Source of the DNA: Caldisericales bacterium
Lineage (GTDB): Bacteria; Caldisericota; Caldisericia; JAAYUI01
Assembly: GCA_012517765.1 (NCBI GenBank)
Contig: JAAYUI010000003.1
Location: 124,001-188,000 of the forward strand
Direction: 5' to 3'
DNA: 64,000 nucleotides
How positions within the stretch are numbered: position 1 is the stretch's first letter; each line of letters opens with the position of its first letter. The translations under genes were made by a program, and so were the position numbers. Shown in pieces: positions 29,238 through 39,400 of this stretch. The notes below the pieces were generated by a model. That model was not told the origin of the DNA. It searched no databases and saw only the letters and a program-made list of their open reading frames with translations.

Positions 29238-29268
29238 AAAAGGGAGGCCCTTTGGCCTCCCTTTTTTT
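29238..29268 (+). terminator. Rho-independent terminator after the NHL/cohesin/stalk gene
   Basis: AAAAGGGAGGCC CTTT GGCCTCCCTTTTTTT. Confidence 0.85.
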
Positions 29269-29286
29269 ATACACATGGAGGGGGAT

Positions 29287-32200
29287 ATGAAAACAACACT
29301 CAAAAATACGGTTATAGGTCTAATAATTTTTTCCATACTTCTTTTTTGCGGCCCTTCCTTTGCGGCCCAAAATTATGGGTTTGCAAAAATAGATAGCGCC
29401 CTGATTGGCAAAACAGGAACTGTCAATGTTATAATAATCACCGGAGACAAAACGGTGGTTGATTATGTTGGCAATCTTTCTTACTCTAACAAATTTTTGC
29501 AGCGAACAGTTGAGTCCTGCATTAATAACTCAGTTGAGAATGCATATCTTAGGTGCAAGGCCACATTTCCCAATATCAAAAAAAGATGGGTTTTTAATAT
29601 TGTAATCAATGGTTTTTCATGTGAGATTGATGCTAGTAAACTGAGAGAGCTTGCCAGGCTGCCTTCGGTCAAAAAGATTGTGGATGCGACATTCAAATAT
29701 GAAATGCAAATAAACAAACATCTACCCTATCTTGGTGTAACAAAACTAAGGCAAACGGGAGCTCCTGATGGCAAAAAGATAACCGGCAATGGCATAAGGG
29801 TTGGTGTTATTGACAGTGGAATAAACTACAAGCATCAGGCACTTGGAGATGGCTGGAGTAAAAGGGTAAAATTTGGATACGATTTTGCTGATATGGATTC
29901 AGATCCGCTGGACTTTATGGGACATGGTTCCCATTGCGCCGGCATTATTGGCGCGAATGGGAAGTTTGCTGGAAATCCGATAACAGGTGTTGCCCCGGAT
30001 GTAAATTTTGGCGCATACAAGGTTTTTACCGTCAACGAAGGTGGAGCAAGGCCGGACAATGTAGCAGCAGCACTTGAAATGGCAGCAAAAGATAAATGCG
30101 CTGTTGCAAATATGTCTCTTGGGAGGGCTCTTTATTATGGCGGTGAGAATGAAGTTGAAGACCAGGCGATAAAAAATGCCACAAAGGCCGGGATGCTCGT
30201 TGTTGTAGCTGCTGGAAATGATGGCTACCGTTCGGACAGATTGCCATTGCCGATAGGTGTTCCTGCAGTCACCGAGGAAGCTCTCTGTGTTGCAGCAACT
30301 GACGAGCGTGGCAAATGCCTTATTGAAGTAATGACAAAAACTGGTGAAACAAAAAAGATGCTTACAAACAACCATATATGGGGTCTCCCGTCAATAAATC
30401 CGGATGATGCCCTTTACGAGGTTGTGGATGGTGGTTCAGACCCCAACAAAATCCCTGATTGTGCTGGCAAGGTGTTGGTAGTCAAATACAAGGACAATGC
30501 CAGAAGCTGGCACAGAACGGAAACCTTTGATTTCATCAGAAAACTCAAGACAATCAAGTGCAAGGCATTCATTTTCTGGTCTGATGGTTTTGATGGGACA
30601 CCGTTCACGCTGTCCTTCTTTGACAGTTTTGAAGACGCAATGACCTTTTCGGCCCCGATCTATACATTAAACAGAAGGGACGCAAAAATACTTCTTGATG
30701 CAGCAAAAGAAGGCCAGAAAATACATTTCAAAAGAATATCCTATCCTGGGGACTTTTCATCTACTGGTCCTTATCTTGGACCAAGGGGCCTTAAATTCAA
30801 ACCGGAAGTTTCTGCTCCTGGAATGTGGATTTTTTCTACAGTGTATGATGAAAAAAATCCAAAAGACGCCTGGGATTCATACTCCGGAACATCGATGGCA
30901 GCACCATTTGTGACCGGCATGGCAGCACTCGTAAAAAATTATCACCCGGACTGGCTGCCATGGCAAATCAAGGCCTCACTCATGAATACGGCCAAGTTCC
31001 AGATTAATCCCCTTAACGGTGATCCTTATCCGTTAGTGATCCAGGGGTCAGGGCTTGCAAATGTTTATGATGCCTGCACAACACCAGTGATCACGGACCC
31101 TCCAGCTTTCACTTTTCATGGTGGCAACTACAAAGAAGGCATCAAAATAAACCTTATCAATGTCGATTCAAAAAGGGCCACGGTAAAATTTACTTCCAAG
31201 GTGACATTTGTTGGAGATGTAGAAGGTGTCGACATATCAGTTACTCCATCAGGGGAAACAGTTTCACCACCTCCACAATCCTCTCCAAGGGACGCAACCG
31301 CCTCTCTTGATCTCAAGATCACCCTGGACAAACAGAAGGTTCCGAAAAACAGGGTGGTTGAGGGTTCAATTGAGATAAACATAGATGGTTCCACGCAAAT
31401 TCATGTTCCATTCATGGCGCTTTTTGGTGAAATTGAAATCTTCAACTCACTAAAATCATTCTCAAACATCCTTGTAGAGAACGACAAAATAGACATCTCG
31501 CAGGGTGAAAAACCAGGTATGGTAAAGTTCCATGTTGGTGTTGGCTCAAAATCGTTCTTCTGGGGAAACCAGTATGACAATTTTGCTTACATGATGAGAT
31601 TCTCTGTTCTGGACAAAGTTTTGGACAGGTGGAGAGACATTTATGAAGGCAACTATCTTGCCCCGGGTGATTACGAGTTTGAATGGGACGGGAAAGATCT
31701 CGACGGAGAGGCATTCTTGCCAAATGGTCCAAATGGCCTCGGAAGCTTCATGTATTACGAGGCGATTGTTGGAAGCATGCAAAACAAGCTTGTTGAAAGC
31801 TCGGTTCCAAGGGATGCCCAGGCCTGGGTGGAGGTCACTGGTTCGGACAAAATTCCACTTCCTGAACTCAACCTCAGCGTGAACCCTGAATTTGGAGCGT
31901 TGAATAAAACACTTACAGTGAAAATGTCACTTGCTCAGTCGAATCAGAACAAAGTCATAAGATTCTCCCTACTTTACGACTCAAAAATGGTAACATATAC
32001 TGGCCAATACAGAAGAGGTTCCATGACGGAGGACTCAACCAGCATCATGGTTTCAATTGAGGACAACCAGGATGGAAAGATGACTGTTGAAATTTCACCT
32101 GCTTATGCTGGCATAACAATGGATGGAACAGGCGATCTTCTCGAGATTGATTTTGTGTGCAACAGAATTGGCGGAACAGAATTTGACACCTCATTTGTGG

Positions 32201-32475
32201 AAGTACTTGACAACAACATTAAAAACATTAGATTCGTAAGACCGTTGCCAGTTGAGGTGTTGATAACCGAACGCTATCTTTTGATAGGTGATTTCAACAT
32301 AGACTGGGTGGTAGACGACAAAGATCTTGTAATTTTTGGCCAGCAGTTTGGTAAAAAAGAGGGCGATCCCGATTACAACAAGCTGTGTGACATCAACAGG
32401 GACAAAATCGTCGACGAAAAAGATTTTATATACTTCTCTAAACATTTTGGAGAAAGAAGTGAGAAGCCGAAATAA
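29287..32475 (+). CDS. Secreted S8 subtilisin-like protease with cohesin-like and degenerate dockerin-like domains
   Basis: VGVIDSGINYKHQAL, MGHGSHCAGI, SYSGTSMAAPFVTGM, VVAAGNDGY; C-terminus DFNIDWVVDDKDLVIFGQQFG...DINRDKIVDEKDFIYFSKHFG; ATG 29287 preceded by GGAGGGGG. Confidence 0.92.
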   Translation: MKTTLKNTVIGLIIFSILLFCGPSFAAQNYGFAKIDSALIGKTGTVNVIIITGDKTVVDYVGNLSYSNKFLQRTVESCINNSVENAYLRCKATFPNIKKRWVFNIVINGFSCEIDASKLRELARLPSVKKIVDATFKYEMQINKHLPYLGVTKLRQTGAPDGKKITGNGIRVGVIDSGINYKHQALGDGWSKRVKFGYDFADMDSDPLDFMGHGSHCAGIIGANGKFAGNPITGVAPDVNFGAYKVFTVNEGGARPDNVAAALEMAAKDKCAVANMSLGRALYYGGENEVEDQAIKNATKAGMLVVVAAGNDGYRSDRLPLPIGVPAVTEEALCVAATDERGKCLIEVMTKTGETKKMLTNNHIWGLPSINPDDALYEVVDGGSDPNKIPDCAGKVLVVKYKDNARSWHRTETFDFIRKLKTIKCKAFIFWSDGFDGTPFTLSFFDSFEDAMTFSAPIYTLNRRDAKILLDAAKEGQKIHFKRISYPGDFSSTGPYLGPRGLKFKPEVSAPGMWIFSTVYDEKNPKDAWDSYSGTSMAAPFVTGMAALVKNYHPDWLPWQIKASLMNTAKFQINPLNGDPYPLVIQGSGLANVYDACTTPVITDPPAFTFHGGNYKEGIKINLINVDSKRATVKFTSKVTFVGDVEGVDISVTPSGETVSPPPQSSPRDATASLDLKITLDKQKVPKNRVVEGSIEINIDGSTQIHVPFMALFGEIEIFNSLKSFSNILVENDKIDISQGEKPGMVKFHVGVGSKSFFWGNQYDNFAYMMRFSVLDKVLDRWRDIYEGNYLAPGDYEFEWDGKDLDGEAFLPNGPNGLGSFMYYEAIVGSMQNKLVESSVPRDAQAWVEVTGSDKIPLPELNLSVNPEFGALNKTLTVKMSLAQSNQNKVIRFSLLYDSKMVTYTGQYRRGSMTEDSTSIMVSIEDNQDGKMTVEISPAYAGITMDGTGDLLEIDFVCNRIGGTEFDTSFVEVLDNNIKNIRFVRPLPVEVLITERYLLIGDFNIDWVVDDKDLVIFGQQFGKKEGDPDYNKLCDINRDKIVDEKDFIYFSKHFGERSEKPK

Positions 32476-32503
32476 CAATCTTGCCAAGACAAAAAGCAGT
32501 GTG

Positions 32504-33412
32504 ATGGGAAAAAGGGCGACAAAAAAAACGCCCTTTTTTTCTAGTCCTTTCTGGAATGAAACAGTCAGGTATTCCGAACTTGTCATTGGGGCAATCATAT
32601 TCGGTTTTGGTCAGGTGGCATTTCTGGTTCCGGCACAACTTGCCCCTGGTGGCTTAAATGGTATTGGCATTGTCATCAACAATGCAACTGGTTTTCCTGT
32701 TGGTCTTGCGTATCTTTTAATGAACACCCCGGGTTTTTTGTGGGCCCTCAAGCTTCTTGGGCCAAGATACCTTTTGAGGACTGGAGTTGCCATTGCTGTA
32801 TCATCGGCTACCATGGATTTCTGCGCCGCACTTGTGGTGCCAAGGCTCAATATTTTCCCAAACAGTCCCGACTATGTGCTTGCTTCAATTTTTGGAGGCG
32901 TTTTTCTTGGCATAGGCGTTGGCCTCATTTTCAGGAGTGGTGGGAGCGCTGGTGGAACCGAAATCATTTCACAGCTTGTTTATTGGTCAACTGGCTATGA
33001 GTATGGCAAAGCGGTGCTGGTTTTTGATTCGATAATCATTGTTGGAGTTACACTGTATTTCAGGAATATCCAGCTTGCACTATATTCCATCATCGCGCTT
33101 TTTATTTATGCCAAAGTCCTGAATATGGTTGCATCAGGAATGATGGCTACAAAACTTGTCATGATAATTACTGACAGATGTGAGAGCGTCAGGACTGCAA
33201 TCATGGAAAAGCTTGGAAGGGGTGTAACAATCCTGAATGCTGAAGGTGGCTACCAGTTTGATCCAAAGAAAATGGTTGTGTGTGCCATTCCCCAGTCCCA
33301 GATTGGCAGAATGAAAGAGTTTATTAAAGAGATTGATCCAAAATCTTTTGTCATGGTCTCCGACCTCTCGGAAGTTGTTGGCAAAGGTTTTGAGAGAAAA
33401 TTGCCCAAATAA
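32504..33412 (+). CDS. YitT family multi-pass membrane protein (C-terminal DUF2179-like domain)
   Basis: VIGAIIFGFGQVAFLVPAQLAPGGLNGIGIVI...GGSAGGTEIISQLVYW...LVMIITDRCESVRTAIMEKLGRGVTILNAEGGY. Exact start uncertain. Confidence 0.85.
   Translation: MGKRATKKTPFFSSPFWNETVRYSELVIGAIIFGFGQVAFLVPAQLAPGGLNGIGIVINNATGFPVGLAYLLMNTPGFLWALKLLGPRYLLRTGVAIAVSSATMDFCAALVVPRLNIFPNSPDYVLASIFGGVFLGIGVGLIFRSGGSAGGTEIISQLVYWSTGYEYGKAVLVFDSIIIVGVTLYFRNIQLALYSIIALFIYAKVLNMVASGMMATKLVMIITDRCESVRTAIMEKLGRGVTILNAEGGYQFDPKKMVVCAIPQSQIGRMKEFIKEIDPKSFVMVSDLSEVVGKGFERKLPK
32509..32540 (+). terminator. Terminator-like hairpin after third S8 protease, overlapping the first codons of the YitT-family ORF
   Basis: AAAAAGGGCG ACAAAAAAAA CGCCCTTTTTTT: 10-bp perfect stem plus T tract. 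Confidence 0.7.
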
Positions 33413-33650
33413 CACGCATTCACAAAATCTGGTCTTATTAAAGTCTTATTTATAGAGTCTTTCTTAGGCCCATCTAAAATAACCCCATAATTTTCAATTT
33501 TCTAAAGACTTCGAAGGGTTATTGGGGGGATAACTATAAATATTTAGTTTTTTAGGTCTCCATATTTTTATTCCCATTTTAGATTATTACTAAATTAAAT
33601 TATCCTTTAATGTAATTATATCAATAACATAAATGATGTAAAATCCAATA

Positions 33651-33681
33651 AAAAAGGCCAGAGAATACTCTCTGGCCTTTG
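33651..33681 (-). terminator. Terminator of the PQQ-propeller/stalk operon
   Basis: Minus strand AAAGGCCAGAGA GTAT TCTCTGGCCTTTTTT, 12-bp perfect stem. Confidence 0.85.
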
Positions 33682-33696
33682 GATAATATTTAGCCA

Positions 33697-36465
33697 CTAT
33701 GGCCTGGTTTGTTTTATGAGGGTTATCGTTTTTGTTGTTCCATCATAAGAGACCTCTGCCCTGAATACCTCAGCTATAAATCTGAACGGTACTGTTACCC
33801 TGCCAGTTTTGTGTGTTTCCGGTGGGGGCGATACCTTTGTGCGCTTTCCGTTTACAATGGCCTCTGTTTTGTTAACGGTCATGATTATCCTGGTCTGGCC
33901 ATATTTTATTGAGATACTTTTGGTTTTTGCATCATAGTTGACCTCGGCTCCGAATGCATCTGCGATTGCCCTCAACGGGACCATTGTTGTCCCGCCTTTG
34001 ATGTAGGGTGGAGGATTAATTTGCACCTCCGTTCCATCAACCATCATAATTTGGCTTCCAACAACAAGCTCCACTTTCTTTTCGGCAATATTTATAATCA
34101 CGACATCAATTGCTGTTTTGTTGCCCGATTCATCGGTTGCCTCGACCTTGAAAACATTTTTGCTTGGAGCTGGTTTTAGTGGTACAGTGACAGCAAATGT
34201 TTTTGGATTGTCTTGTCTTCCATTTATTTCGATGCCGCCAAAGACAGCTTTGGCGGTTACAGGCTCATCGGCACTGCCCATGATCACATAGGAATCCTGA
34301 TTTATGAGGTCTCCTATTTTTTCAATTGTTATTTTTGGTGGCGTGACATCTTTTACCATTGTTACTTTTACAGGCAATTCCAGTTCGCCCTTTGGCCATT
34401 TGACCAATATGATGCCGGTGTGTGTCTTGGTTAGCGCAAGGCTGCTTGTTGATATCTCTAAATCACAGGTCGTCTCGTTGTCTGCCGGAATAGTTATTTC
34501 TTCTCCTGCAATTTTCAACCATGACGTGGCAGACTTGCAACTTATCTTGTATTCCTTTTTTGCCTGGTTGATTATCTGGAATGATTTTTTGATATTTTCA
34601 CCTTGTTTCACATCTGTCAGTTCGATTTCTTTTGGTGCAAGAAGTGGTGGAGGGTTATATGTTTTTCTGGCCTGGATTGTGATCTCGCCCTCACCGTAAT
34701 TGTATTCGAATTTTACTTTCTCGGTTACAAGCTGGTCCATTTCGAGAGTTTCTGGATTTGCCGTTGCCTTGATGGTTATTGAGCCATCCGGGTCAATTTT
34801 CCCGCTTGGAGGGTCAAACGTGATCCATTTGCTCTTTGCGGTTATCTTGAATTTTGCCTCGTATGGTTCAGGATTCTTTACCATAAATTCGATTGTAGGT
34901 GTTGTGTCCTGCTCGACTTCACCAAAATCCAGCATATCTGTGAATTTTAGTGGTTGTTTCATAAAGATTTCGACATTGGTTGATGCGGAAACCTTGCCGA
35001 TTGATGCTATGATGTTGCAATTTCCTCTTTCGGAAGGGAGAAAAACTCCAAACTGGTCAATTGTGCCAAATTTTGGTGGATCAACTTTCCAGGTTGGTTG
35101 CAAACCGATGACTTTTTTGCCGTCCTGGTCAAGAATGGTTGCTTCAAACTGAAATTTTTCATTAACAAAGGCAGTCGGGTTTTTTGGGGTTATATCAATT
35201 GAAGTTGGGATTGGCCCTGATTTTCCTTCGAAACATATTACTCTTCCATCAAGGGTTGCAACAAAGACCAGATTGTCGAGAACTGCTGGTGGCGTCGATA
35301 TTGGCCCTCCGATAGCATATTTTGTTATGACTTTACCAGAGAGCTTGTTTATGCAATAAAGATTTCCATCATAACAACCTACAAGGATGTATTTTCCAAA
35401 AATGGTTGGAGAGCCAATGATTTTTTCTCCAAGCTCAAGGCTCCATTTTTCCTTGCCAGTTTCTATGTCAAGGCCATACATTTTTGAGTCTATGCACCCA
35501 AAGAACACTGATCCTGAATCCTGGTCTACAGCAAAACCAAAAAATATGTCATCCTGGGTTTTATATTTCCAAATTGTTTTGCCTTTATCCTGGTCAACGC
35601 ATATGACAGTATTTGGTGTTGGCTTGTCTTCCTCTTCCTCGTCATTTGCAAACAGATCCTGGCTGGATGTTTTGTCTTTCAGCGAGACGATTAACTTGTC
35701 TTTGTATGAGGATATATTTGTAAAACCGGTTCCTCCGTTGCCGACAAATGACCTCCAGTTCTCCCTGCCATTTGATGGTTGCAAGCAATACAGATTGTCC
35801 ATAAGCACGAACAGCTTGTTGTTCGAGATGATTGGCGATGAATAAGATTCGATTTTGCTGTTGCTGGTGATTTTATCCAGCCATATCCTGTCTCCGGAGG
35901 AAGAGAAGCATGCCATCTTTCCCTGGCCAAAAACCGTATAGATCTTGCCATTGTAGATGGTTGGTTTTGGTGAATGGATTATCATGGAAAAGATGTCTTC
36001 CAGTTCAGCTTCATATTTCCACGAAATGCCCCCGCTTTTTGTTGAGAAACCTCGAATGCCAAGTGGATCGCCAAATATCAGCTGATCATTCAAGATTGCC
36101 ATTTGCGTAAGCAACAATGGAACTTCCAGTTGTTTTGACCATGCAACTCCACCATCGGAGGACCTCAGGCAGTGCATGTTGATCTTGCTAAATTCAAGAT
36201 CTTCAGTAATTGTAAAGACCTTGCCTTTTGAAGTCACAAGAGACTGGATGCCAATTATTTCCGACTCTGGTGGTTTGAACTCCCATTTTTTCTTGAGCAT
36301 GGATACATCATCAATGCAGTAATCCTGGGCAACCCCTGAATGCTCGGAATCCCCGCCGAACATTGTCCATGCGCAACCTTCCTGTTCATTTTCCGCTTTT
36401 ATGGCGGGTGGCATGATGGAACATAATACAAATAGCGTGATTGAAAGTGCTGTAATTTTCTTCAT
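33697..36465 (-). CDS. Secreted PQQ-type beta-propeller protein with Ig-like domains and C-terminal stalk domain
   Basis: 922 aa; repeated blades (GKIYTVFGQGKMACFSSSGDRIWLDK, DSGSVFFGCIDSKMYGLDIETGKEKWSLELG); stalk KGGTTMVPLRAIADAFGAEVNYDAKTKSISIKYG and RVTVPFRFIAEVFRAEVSYDGTTKTITL. Confidence 0.88.
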   Translation of the reverse strand: MKKITALSITLFVLCSIMPPAIKAENEQEGCAWTMFGGDSEHSGVAQDYCIDDVSMLKKKWEFKPPESEIIGIQSLVTSKGKVFTITEDLEFSKINMHCLRSSDGGVAWSKQLEVPLLLTQMAILNDQLIFGDPLGIRGFSTKSGGISWKYEAELEDIFSMIIHSPKPTIYNGKIYTVFGQGKMACFSSSGDRIWLDKITSNSKIESYSSPIISNNKLFVLMDNLYCLQPSNGRENWRSFVGNGGTGFTNISSYKDKLIVSLKDKTSSQDLFANDEEEEDKPTPNTVICVDQDKGKTIWKYKTQDDIFFGFAVDQDSGSVFFGCIDSKMYGLDIETGKEKWSLELGEKIIGSPTIFGKYILVGCYDGNLYCINKLSGKVITKYAIGGPISTPPAVLDNLVFVATLDGRVICFEGKSGPIPTSIDITPKNPTAFVNEKFQFEATILDQDGKKVIGLQPTWKVDPPKFGTIDQFGVFLPSERGNCNIIASIGKVSASTNVEIFMKQPLKFTDMLDFGEVEQDTTPTIEFMVKNPEPYEAKFKITAKSKWITFDPPSGKIDPDGSITIKATANPETLEMDQLVTEKVKFEYNYGEGEITIQARKTYNPPPLLAPKEIELTDVKQGENIKKSFQIINQAKKEYKISCKSATSWLKIAGEEITIPADNETTCDLEISTSSLALTKTHTGIILVKWPKGELELPVKVTMVKDVTPPKITIEKIGDLINQDSYVIMGSADEPVTAKAVFGGIEINGRQDNPKTFAVTVPLKPAPSKNVFKVEATDESGNKTAIDVVIINIAEKKVELVVGSQIMMVDGTEVQINPPPYIKGGTTMVPLRAIADAFGAEVNYDAKTKSISIKYGQTRIIMTVNKTEAIVNGKRTKVSPPPETHKTGRVTVPFRFIAEVFRAEVSYDGTTKTITLIKQTRP

Positions 36466-36477
36466 GATTGCTCCTCC

Positions 36478-39400
36478 CTAAGGCATTTTGTCCAGGTTCA
36501 GGGTTATTGTTTTTGTTTTTGGGTCCCACTCCACCTGGGCACCAAGCGCTTCTGCAATAAACCTGAATGGAACCATGGTTTTCCCGTTATAAATTATTGC
36601 GGGCGGTTTTATGGTTTTTGTTTCACCGTCAACAATGGCTGTTTGTGAGCCTATGAATATAATTACCTTTTTCTCGCCGAGTGTTATTGTGACTGAGTTG
36701 GTGTCTTTGTTGAATTCTGTTGTAGCGTCAAATGCGTCTGAGATTGCCCTTACAGGAACCATCGTTGCCCCACGGATTATTGTTGGTGGTGGATTGATTG
36801 CAACCGATTTTCCATTTACCGTCATCGTTGAAACACCGACTGTCATTGTGATCTTCCTTCTCTTGATATTTAAAATCAGGACTTCTTTGACGGTTTTATT
36901 ACCAGATTTGTCGGTGCTTTCGATGATTATTGTTTTTCTTGAAGGTGCCTGGACTACTTTTATTTTTGCGCTGAACTGTGTCCCTGCAAGTTTTGCCTCT
37001 ACGCTATCCACAATGACCGAGCAACCTTTCTCGGTTTCTCCAGTTATTTCAGCTTCTGTTGCGTTGTAAACAGTTATGGTATCTGAAATCTTTATTTGTG
37101 GAGGTGTTTTATCTGGCAATGCACTGGCTTTTACAGGTATCTCGACGTTCCCGAGAGGCCAGTCGAACATGATCAGTCCGGTGTAAGTTTTCCCTCCTTC
37201 GAACTCCCATGTTTCAATTGTTACTGTGACTGGTTCCTCCTTGCCCGATTTGATTGTGATGCTTTCAGGACTGTATTTTATCCAGTTGGCGCTTGAAGAT
37301 ATTGTCATCTGGACATCGCTTTTGGTTTTGTTTGATACAATGATTGTTCTGGATTGTATTTGTGAAACCTGGATGTCCCCAACATCAATCTCTGTCCTTG
37401 AGAACGATATCCCTTTTCCTACAACCTTGACCCTGATATCTTTTTTATTGTCACCCCAATCAAGGGTAAGTTTTCCTGTCAGCCAGGCCCCTTCTGGCAG
37501 TTTGTCAGGTACGGTTTTGATCTTTAATGTGTATGTCTCTCCCTTCTGGATGTGGACGCTTGGCAAGGTGCATTCAAACCATTCATCACTTTCATTGATC
37601 CTGATGTCAATTGAATTGCTGGAGAGGTTTTTTACCTTCAATTCAAGTGTTTTTCCCGTTCCGGGTTCAACCATTCCGAAATCGATCTCATCCGGACATT
37701 CAGGCGGTATTCTTCCAACTACTTCAATATCAAGGCTTGCCTCGAGTTTTTCAGTGCGACATGTTACCTTGCATTTACCGGTATTAACAGCTTTGAGGAC
37801 GCCTTTCTGGTCGATTTCAACAATTCCCTCTGGTTCTGACGACCAAATGACAGGATAACCCTTCATTTGGTTGTTTTTTGCATCAAGAACTACACCTTCC
37901 AGCTGAATTGTCTGGTCAAGTTCTATGATCTCCGCAATATTTTTGATCTCGAGTTTTGTCGGAATTGCATTTTCATCGTTGTTCAGACAGTAGACAATCC
38001 CGTTGTTGTCAACTGCATACAGGTCGCCATCTACCAGAATAACGCCGCTTGTTACAGCTGCCCTTGCCTTGAACGTCCATATTGAAGAACCGCTATTTTT
38101 ATCTACACAGAAAATCCTTGATGTCGTGTTGCCAAAGAACAGCCTTTCACCACTTAGAACTGGTGTTGCAGATATTATGCCCTCAGAATTGAATACCCAT
38201 TTTCTTGCGCCTTTTTTGACATCAAGACAGTACAGGAAGCCATCATTACAGCCAAAGTATACATATTCTCCATCGGAGACGATGTTTGAATATACCTTGC
38301 CTTCAATTTTTGTAGACCAGATACTCTTGCCTGTTGTTTTATCAAAACAATTGACAAATGATTGCTCTGGCGCGAACACGCTGTTTGCCGAGATGGTAGA
38401 AATAGCAATAAATACGTTATCATTGCTTATTGAAGGAGAGTTTGTTGGTTTACCATTCAATGATGATTCCCATATTTTCAGACCAGTACTGGATTCAACG
38501 CAATGAATTTTGCTGGAAGACACTGCAAACAGTTTTCCTTTGTCATAAGCTGGATATGCCGGCATGCTTGTTCCAAGCGGGGTTGACCATATTTTGCCTC
38601 CTGTTTCGGAAGCAACACTGTAAAGGTTTCCGTCGCCAGCTGTAAAAAAGACTCTTCCGGTCCTGCTTATTGGTTTGATGCATGCACTGCTGTCTTTGCT
38701 TGCATCTGTTTTGAAAACCCAGCGCTGTTTTCCATTTTCTGCACTCATGCATGACAATTCGCCGCTGGAACCAAAAAAGACGTTCATGCCCTCCATGGAT
38801 GCCGAACCTTCATTTGTCAGTTCTATTGACTCGTACCAAAGCTTTTCTCCGCTTAATCTTTTCAGGCAGAATAATTTCCCATAATGGTTTGCGTTTGCGA
38901 GAGCAATAAAAAGTTTTGAATGGTCGGAGAGAAGCAGGAAATTGGATACACCTGACTTTAAGTCTGTCAACCATGCGCCTTTCAGATAGTTTGATGTGGG
39001 CGCGCACTTTGGATGGCATGTAAAACTGTGTGTGGGCGTTTTACCAAAATTTTCCCATACACATGAATCAGGATCTTCCTCTGTTTTTGGTAAAATGTAT
39101 GCCATAAGATCAACGCTGGCTTGCGAAAAACTGGAACTTACCGTTATTTTGCCTTTGTAGCCGCCATTTTGGGCCATCTTTTCAGGAATAAGAGACACTT
39201 TTACCTTGCCTTCCTGGCGGCCATTCAGGGAAATTTTTGTTTTTTCGATTTTAATCCAGTCACCATCTGTTATTGCAATCTTGAATTCCTGTTGCAGTTG
39301 CTGGTTGTTCTTTATTTTTACTTCCCTGTCCATTTTTTCGTTTGGTCCAATTTCACCAAAATCTATAAAATGGGCATCCACAATTGATTCGGCATAGCAG

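Noticed and set aside
37226-37858. 210-aa plus ORF
   Set aside because: Antisense to the PQQ-propeller gene; shadow ORF.
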